Shown here: positions 26,188 through 34,449 of the stretch, in pieces | Position numbering within the stretch: position 1 is the stretch's first letter | Layout of the letters: each line of letters begins with the position of its first letter | DNA from: Spiractinospora alimapuensis | GTDB taxonomy: Bacteria > Actinomycetota > Actinomycetes > Streptosporangiales > Streptosporangiaceae | Assembly (NCBI RefSeq): GCF_018437505.1 | Contig: NZ_CP072467.1 | Span: 3,162,001 to 3,226,000, forward strand | DNA: 64,000 bases | Direction: 5' to 3' | Notes under the pieces: model-generated | The model's input: the letters and a program-made list of their open reading frames with translations, nothing else | Database searches by the model: none | What the model was told of the DNA's origin: nothing | Made by a program: the position numbers and the translations under genes

Positions 26188-26334
26188 GTCTCCTCCCCTC
26201 GTGCCCTCCGCGTCCCCTACCCGGTGACGGTCGCGTGGCGCGCAAACTCCGGGGAAAGAGTGGGTCCGGCCTGCGCCAACGGCTGTTTCCGGGGCCCGTT
26301 CCGGGGGCAGCGGCCTGAGCAGGAGGTGATCCCG

Positions 26335-26670
26335 ATGACGCGGAAGCAGGAGCGGGACCACTTGCGGCAGCGCGAGGGCGGCATGTGGGCGCCGACGTCG
26401 CACCACCGGGGCAAGTGGAGTTCGTGGGTGTCGGTGTCGATGATCGCCGTGGGCTCGGTCGCCATCGGCGTCGCACTCGTCCTGGGTCTCTCAGTGCCGC
26501 TGCTCATCGTGGGTGTCGCCCTGATCGTGCTTGGATTTCTCGCCGGTCTGGTCTTCGACATGATGGGCGACGTCGTCCTCGACGAGAAACTCAAGGACAC
26601 GGAGCCGCTGAACCCGCTCAAGGCACAGCGCCAACGGCGGAACCAGTCCGGCTCGCCCCACCCGGCCTGA
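26335..26670 (+). CDS. Small two-TM membrane protein, unknown function
   Basis: 111 aa with a charged N-terminus (TRKQERDHLRQREGG), two hydrophobic helices at about residues 30-75 (VSMIAVGSVAIGVALVLGL and LLIVGVALIVLGFLAGLVF) and a charged tail. ATG 26335 has a perfect AGGAGGTGATC ribosome site, which supports expression. No family recognised. Divergent from the HhH protein. Confidence 0.75.
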   Translation: MTRKQERDHLRQREGGMWAPTSHHRGKWSSWVSVSMIAVGSVAIGVALVLGLSVPLLIVGVALIVLGFLAGLVFDMMGDVVLDEKLKDTEPLNPLKAQRQRRNQSGSPHPA

Positions 26671-26879
26671 CTACACCGGGCGGTACGGACCGCTGTCCAC
26701 GCGCGTCGGTCGATGCGGCGCCTCGTTCCCCATCGTGCGTGGGTCACTGGCCGCTGGGTCGGTCTCCGAGGGTGTCCACTCCTCGGCGAGTCCGCGTCGG
26801 TGTCCGGGAGCGGTTTCGGATCCTCCCCGTCCTCGGTCGACGCACGTCTCCGGTCACGCTTCCGACTGTCTTCCTCCAT
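26671..26879 (-). pseudogene. Small acidic hydrophilic ORF with a frameshift
   Basis: From ATG 26879 (GGTGGGGG upstream) the frame encodes MEEDSRKRDRRRASTEDGED and PKPLPDTDAD; one base shift near 26780-26793 continues into EEWTPSETDPAASD and ends PYRPV before TAG at 26671. Joined, it is a coherent 69-residue charged, proline-rich protein abutting the convergent membrane protein gene. The join is inferred from composition and from the tidy end, not from a known family. Confidence 0.35.
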
Positions 26880-27059
26880 GGCCCCCACCTTCGTTCCTGA
26901 CTGCTCCCCTTCCCGGTCCATCCCCGTTCATACACGTCGGGCCCCGGGTGCGATCGACCGCGCTGTACCAGGTGAGGGTGCACCCCTATGGGGTGGATGT
27001 GCGCAAATCCCGATCAGGGTGGAGAGGTCCTGATGGGGGGCGAGATGGGGGAGGTGGGG

Positions 27060-28409
27060 TTAGGGGGTGAGGCGGCGGCGCTCCAGCCACCGTGTGTCCA
27101 CGGCGGAGGCCCGAAACTCCTCGTCCTCCAGCAACGTGACGTGCAGCCCCGCGGTGCTGCTGACCCCGTCGATCTCCAGCTCGGCCAGCGCCTGGCGGGC
27201 CCGGGCGAGGGCCTGGGTCCTATCGGCGCCCCAACAGATCACCTTGGCGAGCATGGAGTCGTAGAACGGGCTCACGGTGTCGCCCGCCGCGAAACCGGTG
27301 TCCACCCGCACCCCCGGCCCTCCGGGAACGGTGAAGGTGCCGAGGTTGCCGGGCGTCGGCGCGAAGTCGTTCGTGGGATCCTCCGCGTTGATCCGGACCT
27401 CGATCGCCGCCCCGGTCAGTTCCACGTCCACCTGGGCAAAGGACAACACCTCCCCCGCCGCGACCCGGAGTTGCTCGGCGACGAGATCCACCCCGGTCAC
27501 ACACTCGGTGATCGGGTGCTCGACCTGGATCCGCGTGTTCATCTCCATGAAGTAGAAGGATCCGTCCGGCTCCACGAGGAACTCCACGGTGCCGGCTCCC
27601 ACGTAGTTCACGTGCTTGGCCAGCCGCACCGCCGCCGACGCGAGATCGGCGCGCACGGTGGCGCCCAGCCCTGGGGCGGGCGCCTCCTCGATGAGCTTCT
27701 GCCGACGGCGCTGCACCGAACAGTCGCGCTCGAAGAGGTGCACGACGTTGCCGTGCGTGTCCCCCATGACCTGGACCTCGATATGGCGTGCCCCCTCGAT
27801 GGCACGCTCCAGGTACAGGGTGCCGTCGCCGAACGCCGCGCTGGCCTCCGCCTGCGCGGTGGGAAACACCTCGGAGAGCTCCTCGGGGCCGGCGACCGGG
27901 CGAATCCCACGACCGCCCCCACCCGCCGCGGCCTTGACCAGGATCGGATACCCGATGGCCTCGGCCTCCTGGGCCGCCGCGGCGACGTCGGCCACCGGAC
28001 CGGACCCCGGCACGACGGGCACCCCGGCGGCGACTGCGGTCCGGCGGGCCTCGGACTTGTCGCCCATCTGGGCGATGACCTCCGCCGGCGGGCCGACGAA
28101 GACCAGTCCCCGCTCACGCACCGCCGCCGCGAACTCGGCGTTCTCGGCGAGGAACCCGTAGCCCGGGTGGACGGCGTCCGCCCCGGACGCCAGCGCGGCC
28201 TCCAGCACGGCCTCGATGTTCAGGTAGGACTTGGCCGCCGGGGATCCGCCGATGTGATGCGCGGCGTCGGCGAGTCGAACCCAGCGGGCGTCGGTGTCGG
28301 CCTTGGAATGGGCCGCGACCGCCTCGATCCCCGCCTCGTGGCAGGCCCGGAGGATTCGCAACGCGATCTCCCCCCGGTTGGCGACGAGCACCCGCCTCAG
28401 TCCGCTCAT
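27060..28409 (-). CDS. accC: Biotin carboxylase (AccC-like) of the 5-oxoprolinase locus
   Basis: 449 aa, full-length biotin carboxylase: N-terminal VLVANRGEIALRILRAC, ATP-grasp loop KAAAGGGGRGIR, and active-site FMEMNTRIQVEHPITECVTGVDLV. It carboxylates the biotin of AccB using ATP and bicarbonate. It lies in the leftward order pxpB-pxpC-accB-accC, a known association in which a carboxylase pair accompanies 5-oxoprolinase; its acceptor there is unclear. ATG 28409 follows GGAGGG. Confidence 0.93.
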   Translation of the reverse strand: MSGLRRVLVANRGEIALRILRACHEAGIEAVAAHSKADTDARWVRLADAAHHIGGSPAAKSYLNIEAVLEAALASGADAVHPGYGFLAENAEFAAAVRERGLVFVGPPAEVIAQMGDKSEARRTAVAAGVPVVPGSGPVADVAAAAQEAEAIGYPILVKAAAGGGGRGIRPVAGPEELSEVFPTAQAEASAAFGDGTLYLERAIEGARHIEVQVMGDTHGNVVHLFERDCSVQRRRQKLIEEAPAPGLGATVRADLASAAVRLAKHVNYVGAGTVEFLVEPDGSFYFMEMNTRIQVEHPITECVTGVDLVAEQLRVAAGEVLSFAQVDVELTGAAIEVRINAEDPTNDFAPTPGNLGTFTVPGGPGVRVDTGFAAGDTVSPFYDSMLAKVICWGADRTQALARARQALAELEIDGVSSTAGLHVTLLEDEEFRASAVDTRWLERRRLTP

Positions 28410-28514
28410 CGTGTTCCCTCCGTCCGCGCAGCCGTCTTTTCGTGCCTGGGGGCAAAGCCGTCCGAGGTGGCGGGGGCCGGTGCGCCGCGGCGCACCGGCC
28501 CCCGCCGCGAGCGG

Positions 28515-28751
28515 TCAGTCCTTCAGCTCGACGATGTCCTCACCGATGGTGACCTCGTCACCGTCCTCGATCAGGAAACCGGCCACGGTCCCGCCCTGTT
28601 CGGCCTTGACCTCGTTGAAGTTCTTCATCACCTCGATGAGGGCGATCGTCTGCCCGGGGACGATGGTGTCGCCCTCCCGCACGTAGGGGTCGTCCGTCGG
28701 CGACGGGCGGCGGTAGAAGACGCCCGGGATCGCGGCCTTGATCGTTGCCAT
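28515..28751 (-). CDS. accB: Biotin carboxyl carrier protein of the 5-oxoprolinase locus
   Basis: 78 aa, a stand-alone biotinyl domain. The biotinylation site is EVMKNFNEV with Lys43; the usual Ala-Met-Lys-Met is replaced by Val-Met-Lys-Asn, a variant expected in this pathway-specific subgroup. It carries biotin between the adjacent biotin carboxylase and a carboxyltransferase partner not present here. ATG 28751 follows AAGGAG. Confidence 0.9.
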   Translation of the reverse strand: MATIKAAIPGVFYRRPSPTDDPYVREGDTIVPGQTIALIEVMKNFNEVKAEQGGTVAGFLIEDGDEVTIGEDIVELKD

Positions 28752-28837
28752 CTCACTGCTCCTTCTGACTCCACACCTGTTCCGGACGGTACGGCGCCCG
28801 CCGGACTCGGCGATGTCCGGCGGCGACGAACGGGGCG

Positions 28838-29818
28838 TCACCTCCGCAGGGACGCGCGCGCCCGCTCCAGGCGGTCGCGTCGGTCGCGCCGCGCCGCGAG
28901 CGCGGTGTCGAGGTCCACCGGTTCGAACCGGACCTGGTCCCCGGACTTGGTCTGGGCGATGGTGTCGCGGTCCACGGAGATGACGGTGCCGACCGTCGCG
29001 TATCCGCCCGCGGTCACGGCGTCGTTGAGCAGCACGATCGGCTCGTCTCCACCGGGCACCTGGATCGAGCCGATCGGGTAGCCGAGGTCGACGACGTTGG
29101 CCGGGTCGCTCCCGGCACCGTGGGGCGGCTTTCGGTCGACGAACCGCAGTCGTCCGCCGCGCAGTCGGTAGCCGATCCGATCGGCGTCCTTGGTCACCTT
29201 CCACGGCACCTCGGAGAACTCCCGCATGGAGTCCTTGGTGACCCGGTAGCTGCACAGACCGATCATGGTGCGCAGCGTCGCCACGTGCGGGAAGGCTGGG
29301 CGTAGCTTCTCGGTGAGGGTGCTTCCGACCGCGGGCGGCGTGGCGCCGTCGTCGTCGAGTGGGAGGCGGTCGTCGTCCTTGAGCGCGCGGCCCTGGAACC
29401 CGCCGAGTCCGGTGAGGGTGTAGGTCGACCGGGAACCGAGGTACTCCTCCACCCCGATCCCGCCGCTGACCGCCACGTAGAGACGGGCACCCGCGCTCAG
29501 CATGGCGAACTCCAGCACGTCGCCGGCGCGGACCCGGAGCGTGCTCCACCGCTCCACCGGCTCGCCGTTGATCGTGACCGGCGCGTCCGCACCGGTCACG
29601 GCCACGTAGCGGTCGTCGGTGAACTCCAGGGTCGGTCCCACGTAGGTGGCTTCCAGAGCGGCGGCACCGTCGGGGTTCCCGACGAGCATGTTGGCGACGC
29701 GGTAGGAGTACTGGTCCATGGCGCCGGACGGCGGCATGCCCAGCGAGTAGTAGCCGTCACGGCCCTTGTCCTGAACGGTGGTGTGGAGGCCACCCTTACG
29801 TACCAACACGTCGCTCAT
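28838..29818 (-). CDS. pxpC: 5-oxoprolinase subunit C (KipA-type)
   Basis: 326 aa, a KipA/allophanate-hydrolase-subunit-2 family protein: LVRKGGLHTTVQDKGRDGY at the N-terminus, MDQYSYRVANMLVGN, and GYPIGSIQVPGGDEPIVLLNDAVTAGGYATVGTV. With PxpA and PxpB it performs ATP-dependent opening of 5-oxo-L-proline to glutamate. Its ATG overlaps the pxpB stop by ATGA, so the two are coupled. Confidence 0.92.
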   Translation of the reverse strand: MSDVLVRKGGLHTTVQDKGRDGYYSLGMPPSGAMDQYSYRVANMLVGNPDGAAALEATYVGPTLEFTDDRYVAVTGADAPVTINGEPVERWSTLRVRAGDVLEFAMLSAGARLYVAVSGGIGVEEYLGSRSTYTLTGLGGFQGRALKDDDRLPLDDDGATPPAVGSTLTEKLRPAFPHVATLRTMIGLCSYRVTKDSMREFSEVPWKVTKDADRIGYRLRGGRLRFVDRKPPHGAGSDPANVVDLGYPIGSIQVPGGDEPIVLLNDAVTAGGYATVGTVISVDRDTIAQTKSGDQVRFEPVDLDTALAARRDRRDRLERARASLRR

Positions 29819-30717
29819 CGGTACAGCACCTCCAACAGTTCGTTGTTGACACCGTCGGGATCGGCGAGGAAGTGGGCGGGAGAGAACTCGTACTCCCGGA
29901 TCCGGTAGCGGAACGTGCCCTTCTCCACCTCGGCGCGCACCGCGTCGAACTCGGTCTGGTCGATGGACCGGTAGCGCAGGATGTCGCCGGGTCGGGGGAA
30001 GACGATGCTTTCGCGGAAGTCGGCGAGGCTCTGGGACAGGTCGAACACGGGCGCGGGCGCCAGCCCGAACAGTTGGTAGCCGCCGGCCCCGCGCACGGGG
30101 TAGACGACGGCGAACGCCCCACCGAAGCCAAACGCCCGCTCCGGGGTGTCGGTGCGGGGACGGACGTACTTGGGCACTTCGATCTGGCGCTCCTTGGGCA
30201 CCATCTGGTAGCAGAAGGGCAGCCCGGGCACGAAACCGATCATGGTGACGAGGAAGGGCGCGCCGGAGAGGGCGTCGATCACCTGCGGCACGGTGTCGAA
30301 CCCGTTGATCCGGGCCGCGTACTCCAGGTCGGACGCCTCGGGGTCCTGGTGCCGGTCCCGGAAGCGCATCAGCGTCTCGTGGGTCCACGGGTCGTTGTAG
30401 AGCACCGGGACGTCGACGAGTCGGGTGTGCAGGGTCTTGTCGGCGGCGAGGGGTTGGACGGTTCGTTCCAGTCCCTCGAGCCGCGCCACGAGTTCCGCCG
30501 GGTTCACCCGGTCGGGGTCGATCCGGATCAGGTAGGAGGCGTTGGATGGGCAGATGTCGATGACACCGTCGACGTTCTCCTCACGGAGGGCCGACGTGAT
30601 CGCCATCGCCTTGAAGTTGGCTTCCAGGCTCATGGCTTCGTCTAACTCGACGAAGATGAACTCGTCACCGCCGTAGTCATACCGCGCCCGCGGCAATTCC
30701 ACCGACGTCGTGGCCAT
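29815..30717 (-). CDS. pxpB: 5-oxoprolinase subunit B (KipI-type)
   Basis: 300 aa, KipI/allophanate-hydrolase-subunit-1 family: the conserved FLVTMIGFVPGLPFCYQM and the C-terminal GAGGYQLFGLAPAPVFD are present. At about 300 residues it is longer than the common 220-aa PxpB, having an extra N-terminal segment of roughly 70 residues. ATG 30717 follows GAGAGGT. First gene of the leftward pxpB-pxpC-accB-accC operon, divergent from pxpA. Confidence 0.9.
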   Translation of the reverse strand: MATTSVELPRARYDYGGDEFIFVELDEAMSLEANFKAMAITSALREENVDGVIDICPSNASYLIRIDPDRVNPAELVARLEGLERTVQPLAADKTLHTRLVDVPVLYNDPWTHETLMRFRDRHQDPEASDLEYAARINGFDTVPQVIDALSGAPFLVTMIGFVPGLPFCYQMVPKERQIEVPKYVRPRTDTPERAFGFGGAFAVVYPVRGAGGYQLFGLAPAPVFDLSQSLADFRESIVFPRPGDILRYRSIDQTEFDAVRAEVEKGTFRYRIREYEFSPAHFLADPDGVNNELLEVLYR

Positions 30718-31052
30718 TGGGTACCTCTCTGCTCGTCGTCGACGGTCTGTCCGGTTCCCGGTCCGGGCATTCCTCTCCGCTCGACCACGACCAACGAAAC
30801 GTTCGGTCGGGTTTCCCGTGTGTGTCACACCTTCCCCCAGGCGCGGGAGTTATATCTAGTCACCGAGCAGGGAAAGATCAATGTCCTTGGCGCGGCGGGT
30901 GTTTCGGGTGATTCCGGTGTGTCGGGCGAACCCGGACGTATGTCGGGCGTATCTCCCGTGGAGGGTGGGAAACCTAGCCGGCATGGACACCGATGCGGGA
31001 CCCCTGCCCGTGACCGGGCGTTCGGCTGATCCGTCGTGAGGAAGGGTGCGCA
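30718..31052. promoter_or_regulatory. pxpB/pxpA divergent control region
   Basis: 335 bp with both promoters. Visible elements are a dyad GTGTG-T-CACAC at 30820-30830 and a direct repeat TGTCGGGCG at 30920 and 30941 (21 bp apart, two helical turns). No regulator gene is adjacent. No coding sequence seen. Confidence 0.45.
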
Positions 31053-31820
31053 ATGAAGAAGCTCATCGATCTCAACGCCGACGCGGGCGAGAGCATCGGG
31101 CGGTGGCGGCTGGGCCACGATGAGGAACTACTCCCCAAGGTGTCGTCGGTGAACGTCGCGTGCGGCTGGCACGCCGGCGACCCCGCCACCATGCGCCGGT
31201 CGGTGACGCTGGCCCAGGCCGGCGACACCGCGCTGGGGGCCCACCCGGGGCTGCCCGACCTGACGGGGTTCGGGCGGCGGGCGATGGCGCTCTCCCCCCA
31301 GGAGGCGGCGGACGCCTGCGTCTACCAGTATGGTGCGCTGCGCGCTTTCGCCGACAGCGTGGGCGTTCCCGTGACCCACATCAAGGCACACGGTGCCCTC
31401 TACGGAATGACGCTGCGGGACCAGGACCTCGCCGACGCCGTGGCCGACGCGACGACCCGGCTGGGTCTGATCACGGTGCTGCTCGCGGGGCCGACCGCCG
31501 ACCGGGCCGCACAGCGGGGGGCACGCGTGGCCCGAGAGGCGTTCGCCGACCTCGAGTACCGGGACGACGGAACCATCATCATCGAACCCAACCCCGAGGC
31601 CAAGGATCCGGACGCCTGCGCGGAGAAGGCCGTCGGCATCCTCCGCGGCCACGTGTACTCCACCTCGGGCACGCGGGTTCCGGTGGACGCCGACACCATC
31701 TGCATCCACGGCGACCGGCCCAACGCCGTCGACGTCGCCGACGCCATCACCCGTCGTTTCGTCGAGGAGGGCGTACGGATGGCCCCGATGGCGGAGGTGT
31801 TGGCCGCCCGCGGCGCGTGA
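31053..31820 (+). CDS. pxpA: 5-oxoprolinase subunit A (LamB/YcsF family)
   Basis: 255 aa, the LamB/YcsF family: IDLNADAGESIGRW, NVACGWHAGDPATM, GAHPGLPDLTGFGRR, HIKAHGALY and ICIHGDRPNAV are all diagnostic. It supplies the metal-site half of the PxpABC 5-oxoprolinase, a housekeeping enzyme that recycles spontaneously formed 5-oxoproline. ATG 31053 follows GAGGAAGG. Divergent from the other pxp genes. Confidence 0.93.
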   Translation: MKKLIDLNADAGESIGRWRLGHDEELLPKVSSVNVACGWHAGDPATMRRSVTLAQAGDTALGAHPGLPDLTGFGRRAMALSPQEAADACVYQYGALRAFADSVGVPVTHIKAHGALYGMTLRDQDLADAVADATTRLGLITVLLAGPTADRAAQRGARVAREAFADLEYRDDGTIIIEPNPEAKDPDACAEKAVGILRGHVYSTSGTRVPVDADTICIHGDRPNAVDVADAITRRFVEEGVRMAPMAEVLAARGA

Positions 31821-31829
31821 CCGGATGGA

Positions 31830-31865
31830 GGTGCGCTGGCGCCCCGGTGGGGATGCCAGCGCACC
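31830..31865. terminator. Bidirectional hairpin between pxpA and CoxL-like gene
   Basis: GGTGCGCTGGC (31830-31840) pairs perfectly with GCCAGCGCACC (31855-31865), with an inner GCCCC-GGT-GGGG. It lies between convergent genes. Confidence 0.65.
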
Positions 31866-31878
31866 AGCGCGCGCTTCG

Positions 31879-34251
31879 CTAGCCGGTCGCCGCGCCGGCG
31901 TGGCCCTGGGCCGCGCGCAGGGTCTCCCACACTCGCTGTGGGCTGGCCGGCATGTCGATGTGATCCACGCCGTACGGGCGTAGCGCGTCGATCACCGCGT
32001 TGATGACGGCGGGAGTCGAGGCGATACTGCCCGACTCGCCTACGCCCTTCACCCCCAGCGGGTTGGTGGGCGACGGCGTCGTCATGTGGTCCAGGGTGAA
32101 GTCGGGCAGGTCGGGCGCGGCCGGCGTCAGGTAGTCGGCCATGGCGGCGCTCATGAGATTGCCGTCGTCGTCGTAGACGGCCTCCTCGTAGAGCGCCTGG
32201 CCGATGCCCTGGGCGATGCCACCGTGCATCTGCCCGTCAACGATCTGGGTGTTGATGATGACTCCGCAGTCGTCGACGGCGAAGTACTTGGGCACCGTCA
32301 CGTGCCCCGTCTCGGTGTCGACCTCCACCACGCAGACGTGCGTACCGAACGGATAGGTGAAGTTCGGCGGGTCGAAGAACTCCTGCTCCGACAGCCCCGG
32401 CTCCATCCCTTCCGGCAGGTCGGCCGCGGTGTGCGCGGCGACCGCCACCTCCTGGATCGTCACCGAGTTGCCCGGCGAGCCAGCCACCGTGAACCGTCCC
32501 TCGCGGAACTCGAGGTCGGACTCGGCGGCCTCCAACATGTGCGCGGCCAGCGTCCGTGCCTTGTCGACCACCTTCCCGCAGGCCAGGTGCACCGCTGTTC
32601 CGCCGTTGGCGGCGCTGCGCGACCCGTAGGTGTCCAGACCGTAGGGCGCGGCGTCGGTGTCGCCGTGGATCACCTGCACGTCGGCGAAGGGAACCCCCAG
32701 GGCGTCCGCCACGATCTGCGACCAGGTCGTCTCGTGTCCCTGGCCGTGCGGCGAGGTGCCGGTGACGACCTGGACGGTCCCGGTGGACATCATGCGCACG
32801 TGCGCGGTCTCCCAGCCCGGTGCATGCAGGCGCAGCGCGGCGGTCATCTTGGACGGCGAGAGACCGCCGTTCTCGGTGTAGCTGCACAGGCCGATGCCGA
32901 GCTGGCGCGGGTCGCCGGCGGCGCGCCGCCGCTCCTGTTCGGCGCGCAGGCCCTGGTAGTCCGCGAGCTCCAGTGCCTTGTCCAACGCCGCCTCGTAGTT
33001 GCCGGAGTCCATCTCCAGCCCGGCGGGCGTCGCGGCGCCGTTCTCGAACGGCGGGTGGTAGTTGCGGCGGCGTAGTTCGGCGGGGTCCATCCCGAGTCTG
33101 CGGGCCAACGCGTCCATCGCGCGCTCCACCCCGTAGATGCCCTCGGTCCGACCAGCGCCCCGGTAGGAGTCGGTGGGGGTCTTGTTGGTGAACACCCCCG
33201 TGCACTCCACGGAGAACGCGCCGAAGGTGTACACCCCTGGGAAGATGAACGCGCTCAGCACCGGGATTCCGGGCGTGAGCAGTTGCAGGTAGGCCCCCAT
33301 GTCGGTCAGGATCCGCACCCGCATGCCCAACAGTCGTCCCTCGCTGGTGGCGGCGAGTTCGACGTGCTGCACCTGGCCGCGCCCGTGCGTCATGGTCTGG
33401 CTGTCCTCGGAGCGCTCGGCGACCCACTTCACGGGTTTGCCCAGCCGTCGCGCCAGGCCGATGCCGATGCACTCCTCCGGGTACACGTTGAGCTTGCCCC
33501 CGAAGCCACCGCCGACGTCGGGCGCGATCACGCGGAGGTTCTGTTCGGGCACGCCACACACACCGGCCAGCACACTGCGTAGGATGTGCGGGATCTGGGT
33601 GGAGGAGTGGACGGTGAAGCCGTCCCGCCCCGGTTCCGGGGTGACGACCACCGACCGTGGCTCCATCGGGGTCGGCTGCAGGCGCTGCTGCACGTATCGT
33701 TCCGCGATCGTCACGTCGGCCTCGGCGAACGCCGCGGCGACGTCGCCGGTCTCCAGGGCCCACGTGTAGCTCTTGTTGGTGCCCAGCCCCTCGTGCACGA
33801 GCGGACCGCCGATGGCCTGCTCGCTGTCGACCACGACCGGCAGCGGCGTGTAGTCGACGTCCACGTCCTCCAGCGCGTCGGCGGCGAGCCCCGGATCGGT
33901 GGCGACGACAACCGCCACCGCCTCACCGACGAAGTTCACCTCGTCCACCGCCATGGGTGGGTGGTCGGGGATCAGGATGTCCTCGGTCACCGGCCAGGCG
34001 CACGGGATGGAGGCCCATTCGTCGGCGAGATCGGCGCCGGTGAACACCGCGATGACGCCGGGACGACGCGCCGCCGCCTCCACGTCGATCCCGTCGATGC
34101 GGGCGTGGGCGAGCGGGCTGCGCAGGACGGCGACGTGCAGGGTGCCAGGAGGAGCCAGACTGTCGGTCCACCGGGCTCGGCCCGTCACCAGTGGGCCGTC
34201 TTCCTTGCGCGGTGTCGCGCTTCCGATCCGGCGCGGAAGGGTCTCGGTCAT
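31879..34251 (-). CDS. Orphan molybdenum hydroxylase large subunit (form II CoxL-like)
   Basis: 790 aa xanthine-oxidase-family catalytic subunit: VAPDVGGGFGGKLNVYPEE, the active-site loop TDSYRGAGRTEG, MDALARRLGMDPAELRRRN and the catalytic glutamate in KGVGESGS. The YRGAGR loop fits form II 'CO dehydrogenase-like' enzymes, not true CODH, whose loop is AYRCSFR. No [2Fe-2S] or FAD subunit gene lies beside it, although these are needed for electron transfer. ATG 34251 follows GAGGAGG. Confidence 0.85.
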   Translation of the reverse strand: MTETLPRRIGSATPRKEDGPLVTGRARWTDSLAPPGTLHVAVLRSPLAHARIDGIDVEAAARRPGVIAVFTGADLADEWASIPCAWPVTEDILIPDHPPMAVDEVNFVGEAVAVVVATDPGLAADALEDVDVDYTPLPVVVDSEQAIGGPLVHEGLGTNKSYTWALETGDVAAAFAEADVTIAERYVQQRLQPTPMEPRSVVVTPEPGRDGFTVHSSTQIPHILRSVLAGVCGVPEQNLRVIAPDVGGGFGGKLNVYPEECIGIGLARRLGKPVKWVAERSEDSQTMTHGRGQVQHVELAATSEGRLLGMRVRILTDMGAYLQLLTPGIPVLSAFIFPGVYTFGAFSVECTGVFTNKTPTDSYRGAGRTEGIYGVERAMDALARRLGMDPAELRRRNYHPPFENGAATPAGLEMDSGNYEAALDKALELADYQGLRAEQERRRAAGDPRQLGIGLCSYTENGGLSPSKMTAALRLHAPGWETAHVRMMSTGTVQVVTGTSPHGQGHETTWSQIVADALGVPFADVQVIHGDTDAAPYGLDTYGSRSAANGGTAVHLACGKVVDKARTLAAHMLEAAESDLEFREGRFTVAGSPGNSVTIQEVAVAAHTAADLPEGMEPGLSEQEFFDPPNFTYPFGTHVCVVEVDTETGHVTVPKYFAVDDCGVIINTQIVDGQMHGGIAQGIGQALYEEAVYDDDGNLMSAAMADYLTPAAPDLPDFTLDHMTTPSPTNPLGVKGVGESGSIASTPAVINAVIDALRPYGVDHIDMPASPQRVWETLRAAQGHAGAATG

Positions 34252-34393
34252 CGGGCATGCCTCCTCATTGGCGACACAGGCATCACCTGTCCCCATCACG
34301 AAGAAACCGTCACACGAAGCATCTCCATCACCCGTCGTGTCCACACCTCTCGGTGCGGAGAGCGCGTTGACGCCGACCCTCGAGAGGTTTACA

Positions 34394-34422
34394 TTTGCTA
34401 TCAAAGATATTTTGTTAGCAAA
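34394..34422. promoter_or_regulatory. 29-bp AT-rich palindrome (probable operator)
   Basis: Arms TTTGCTA (34394-34400) and TAGCAAA (34416-34422) plus inner CAAA/TTTG; 11 of 14 base pairs are symmetric. It directly follows a -35-like TTTACA (34388-34393) and precedes the SDR start by 27 bp. AT-rich in a GC-rich genome, it looks like a repressor site. Confidence 0.65.
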
Positions 34423-34449
34423 CGAATAGCCGCACCGAAGAGGGGTTCC

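Noticed and set aside
31879-34251. True carbon monoxide dehydrogenase (form I)
   Set aside because: The active-site loop is YRGAGR and not AYRCSFR, and the small and medium subunit genes are absent.
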